Made by a program: the position numbers and the translations under genes | The notes under the pieces: generated by a model | Seen by the model: the letters and a program-made list of their open reading frames with translations, nothing else | What the model was told of the DNA's origin: nothing | Database searches by the model: none | NCBI GenBank assembly: GCA_937924855.1 | Contig: CALEYQ010000029.1 | Coordinates: forward strand, 1 to 52,264 | Length of the DNA: 52,264 nt | From: an uncultured Bacteroidota bacterium | Lineage (GTDB): Bacteria; Bacteroidota; Bacteroidia; JADZBD01 | Reading direction: 5' to 3' | Shown here: one piece after another, positions 51,016-52,264 of the stretch | Layout of the letters: each line of letters begins with the position of its first letter | How positions within the stretch are numbered: the stretch's first letter is position 1

Positions 51016-51369
51016 TTAGATAAAAATTGCAACTTTTTTGTATATATAGCCTTTCGAGGAGATTGAGCCATCACGATTTAAAAAAATAAAAACTCCATTG
51101 ATTTTTCCCTTATTTAATTCTGAGCAGAAAACCAATTTTTGATCCTGAAATTTTAATAAAACCCCTGAATATTTCCTATTAAATGTCGGAAATTCTCGTT
51201 CAAATAGTTTTTTTTGCGAAAATAAAGTGTCCATTACTTTGCCATTCTTTATTCGGATCAAAACTAGATACTGGGAGACTTCATTTTCGGGAATTTTTTT
51301 TTGGAAGTCCTGACCAAATGCACTCCCGGCAATAAATAAGTAAATAAATATAAAATGAAAAAAATTCAT
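51016..51369 (-). CDS. Small exported protein, candidate partner of RHS cassette D
   Basis: 117 residues with a signal peptide (cut near AFGQ). The second half (KLVFCSELNKGKINGVFIFLNRDGSISSKGYIYK) recalls a single MORN-type repeat. Its ATG overlaps the stop of cassette D (ATGA). No family recognised; immunity is inferred from position and export. Confidence 0.65.
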   Translation of the reverse strand: MNFFHFIFIYLFIAGSAFGQDFQKKIPENEVSQYLVLIRIKNGKVMDTLFSQKKLFEREFPTFNRKYSGVLLKFQDQKLVFCSELNKGKINGVFIFLNRDGSISSKGYIYKKVAIFI

Positions 51370-52264
51370 TCAAAGGTTTTTTCGTTAATTTTATTTGAGT
51401 CCAAAGCTTTTTTAATATCTTCAGTATTTCCGGCTGAATTGTAGTCTTCCTCGTACTTTAAGGCTCTGAGTCGTTTTTTATTATCAATAGGAGAATTCCC
51501 TCCATTAATAAATTCGTCAATAAATTTGCAATAGGACTTGTTAAATCCTAAGCTTGCTGCTCCATGTTGTAATTCCAATGTTTCAATTGCCAAGGTTTGG
51601 TTCCAAATTTCTGTCAAGGCAACACCGTTAATACCCGCAACCAAACTCCGAGCGAATTTTAAGTCAAATTTTGCATGGATTGTCATTTCATGACCAGCGG
51701 TTAGCATAATTTGAATTTGATCTCCAGTTTTGTAAATCTTTTCGCCGTTTTCATTATAATCAGGTTGGGTATTGCTTAAATATATTTTAGTAATAATTTT
51801 TGTGTTTTTTGAAAAAGTTGCAACATCAGAGGATGATACGTCAAAAATATTTTTCTTGGCCCCTTTGTTTTTGACATATGTATCAGTATAACCGCCTGGT
51901 TCTTCTTGGAATTTAAACTTCACTGAAGATTGTTTAAATAGGGAACCTTGGCCACCCTTGTCATTCCAAAATCTTTTGGCTTGCCGCGCACTTACTACAT
52001 CTCTTAGCATTTCTTTTCCGGATTCCGATTTTATGTAGTTAATTGTTGCTTTGTAGACATCTCTATGGAAAATGCGTAAAGAAAGGGAAAGGGAAAGCTT
52101 TTCGCCATCTTTATCTATAAAAATTAGTGGCGAATTCGCACAAAATGAAAATGTGGAGTTTGAATGATAATTTCTTTCTTCCGGATCCACACTCATCCAC
52201 CTCCCTAATCTGCTATCATAAATCCTGGCTCCAAAGTCGAGGTGGGTACCGGTGTTGGAGGTGA
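51366..52264 (-). CDS. RHS-core C-terminal cassette D with HExxxH motif, partial
   Basis: Partial at its 5' end: the frame stays open to the window edge and reads through SNTGTHLDFGARIYDSRLGRW before an internal MSVDPE. So the ATG at 52196 is not the start, and this may be the end of a full RHS gene. The tip (from about residue 28 of the MSVDPE numbering) has LTAGHEMTIH with HExxxH at 169-174 of that numbering, similar in spacing to cassette B though the rest differs. A metal-dependent activity is possible. It overlaps its partner by 4 nt. Confidence 0.8.
   Translation of the reverse strand, partial: TSNTGTHLDFGARIYDSRLGRWMSVDPEERNYHSNSTFSFCANSPLIFIDKDGEKLSLSLSLRIFHRDVYKATINYIKSESGKEMLRDVVSARQAKRFWNDKGGQGSLFKQSSVKFKFQEEPGGYTDTYVKNKGAKKNIFDVSSSDVATFSKNTKIITKIYLSNTQPDYNENGEKIYKTGDQIQIMLTAGHEMTIHAKFDLKFARSLVAGINGVALTEIWNQTLAIETLELQHGAASLGFNKSYCKFIDEFINGGNSPIDNKKRLRALKYEEDYNSAGNTEDIKKALDSNKINEKTFE

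Noticed and set aside
1..52264. CRISPR arrays, transposase genes, rRNA
   Set aside because: I saw no regularly spaced repeats, no transposase motifs and no rRNA sequence in the window.

Overview
The window looks like chromosomal DNA of a Bacteroidota bacterium. The clearest signs are a type IX secretion (T9SS) C-terminal sorting domain at 21894-23360, a SusC-like TonB-dependent receptor, several TPR/PD40/OmpA envelope proteins, many lipoproteins with long signal peptides, and promoters of the Bacteroidota type (TTG, about 19 nt, TAnnTTTG). I cannot name a genus. Composition is moderate in the first 45 kb and visibly more AT-rich after about 45.6 kb.

Layout. 1-9007 (minus strand) reads as one or two long operons: a group II PLP decarboxylase, then rel (ppGpp synthetase/hydrolase), a Fur-family regulator, a STAS protein, purA, an OstA-like protein, a small four-helix membrane protein, and a 5'-nucleotidase split into C-terminal and N-terminal genes. 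9054-20167 holds long-form ispH, an outer-membrane barrel protein, a conserved exported protein, dnaB, two lipoproteins, accA, ispE, a transaldolase-like aldolase and a DUF4197 lipoprotein. 20229-23360 has cinA, two tRNA-Leu genes with an odd partial tRNA duplication behind them, and a T9SS-exported Asp-box (sialidase-fold) protein. 23423-29579 has a TonB receptor, three small translationally coupled genes, recR and a glycosyltransferase fused to a sugar-transferase-like module. 29656-44900 has a dihydrolipoamide acyltransferase (E2), four tandem paralogues with TPR, PD40 propeller and carboxypeptidase-regulatory domains (one with an intact OmpA domain), a DnaQ-like exonuclease, a SpoIIE-type phosphatase, a FAH-family hydrolase, a DinB-like protein, a thiolase and an acyl-CoA dehydrogenase.

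44901-52264 is accessory DNA. A GC-rich palindromic repeat and a RelE/ParE toxin-antitoxin pair precede an array of four RHS-core C-terminal cassettes, all on the minus strand. Each cassette is followed within 10 nt (or with a 4-nt overlap) by a small exported protein or lipoprotein, which I read as cognate immunity or partner genes. One cassette carries a complete OmpA peptidoglycan-binding domain, and two others carry an HExxxH motif. The array looks like a store of interchangeable RHS tips; the parent RHS gene would lie beyond the right edge.

Most interesting for follow-up: the RHS cassette array with exported partners and the RHS-OmpA fusion; the four-gene PorE-like array next to SpoIIE signalling; the tRNA-Leu 3' duplication with an inserted palindrome; and several dyads and repeats placed at recognisable Bacteroidota promoters.
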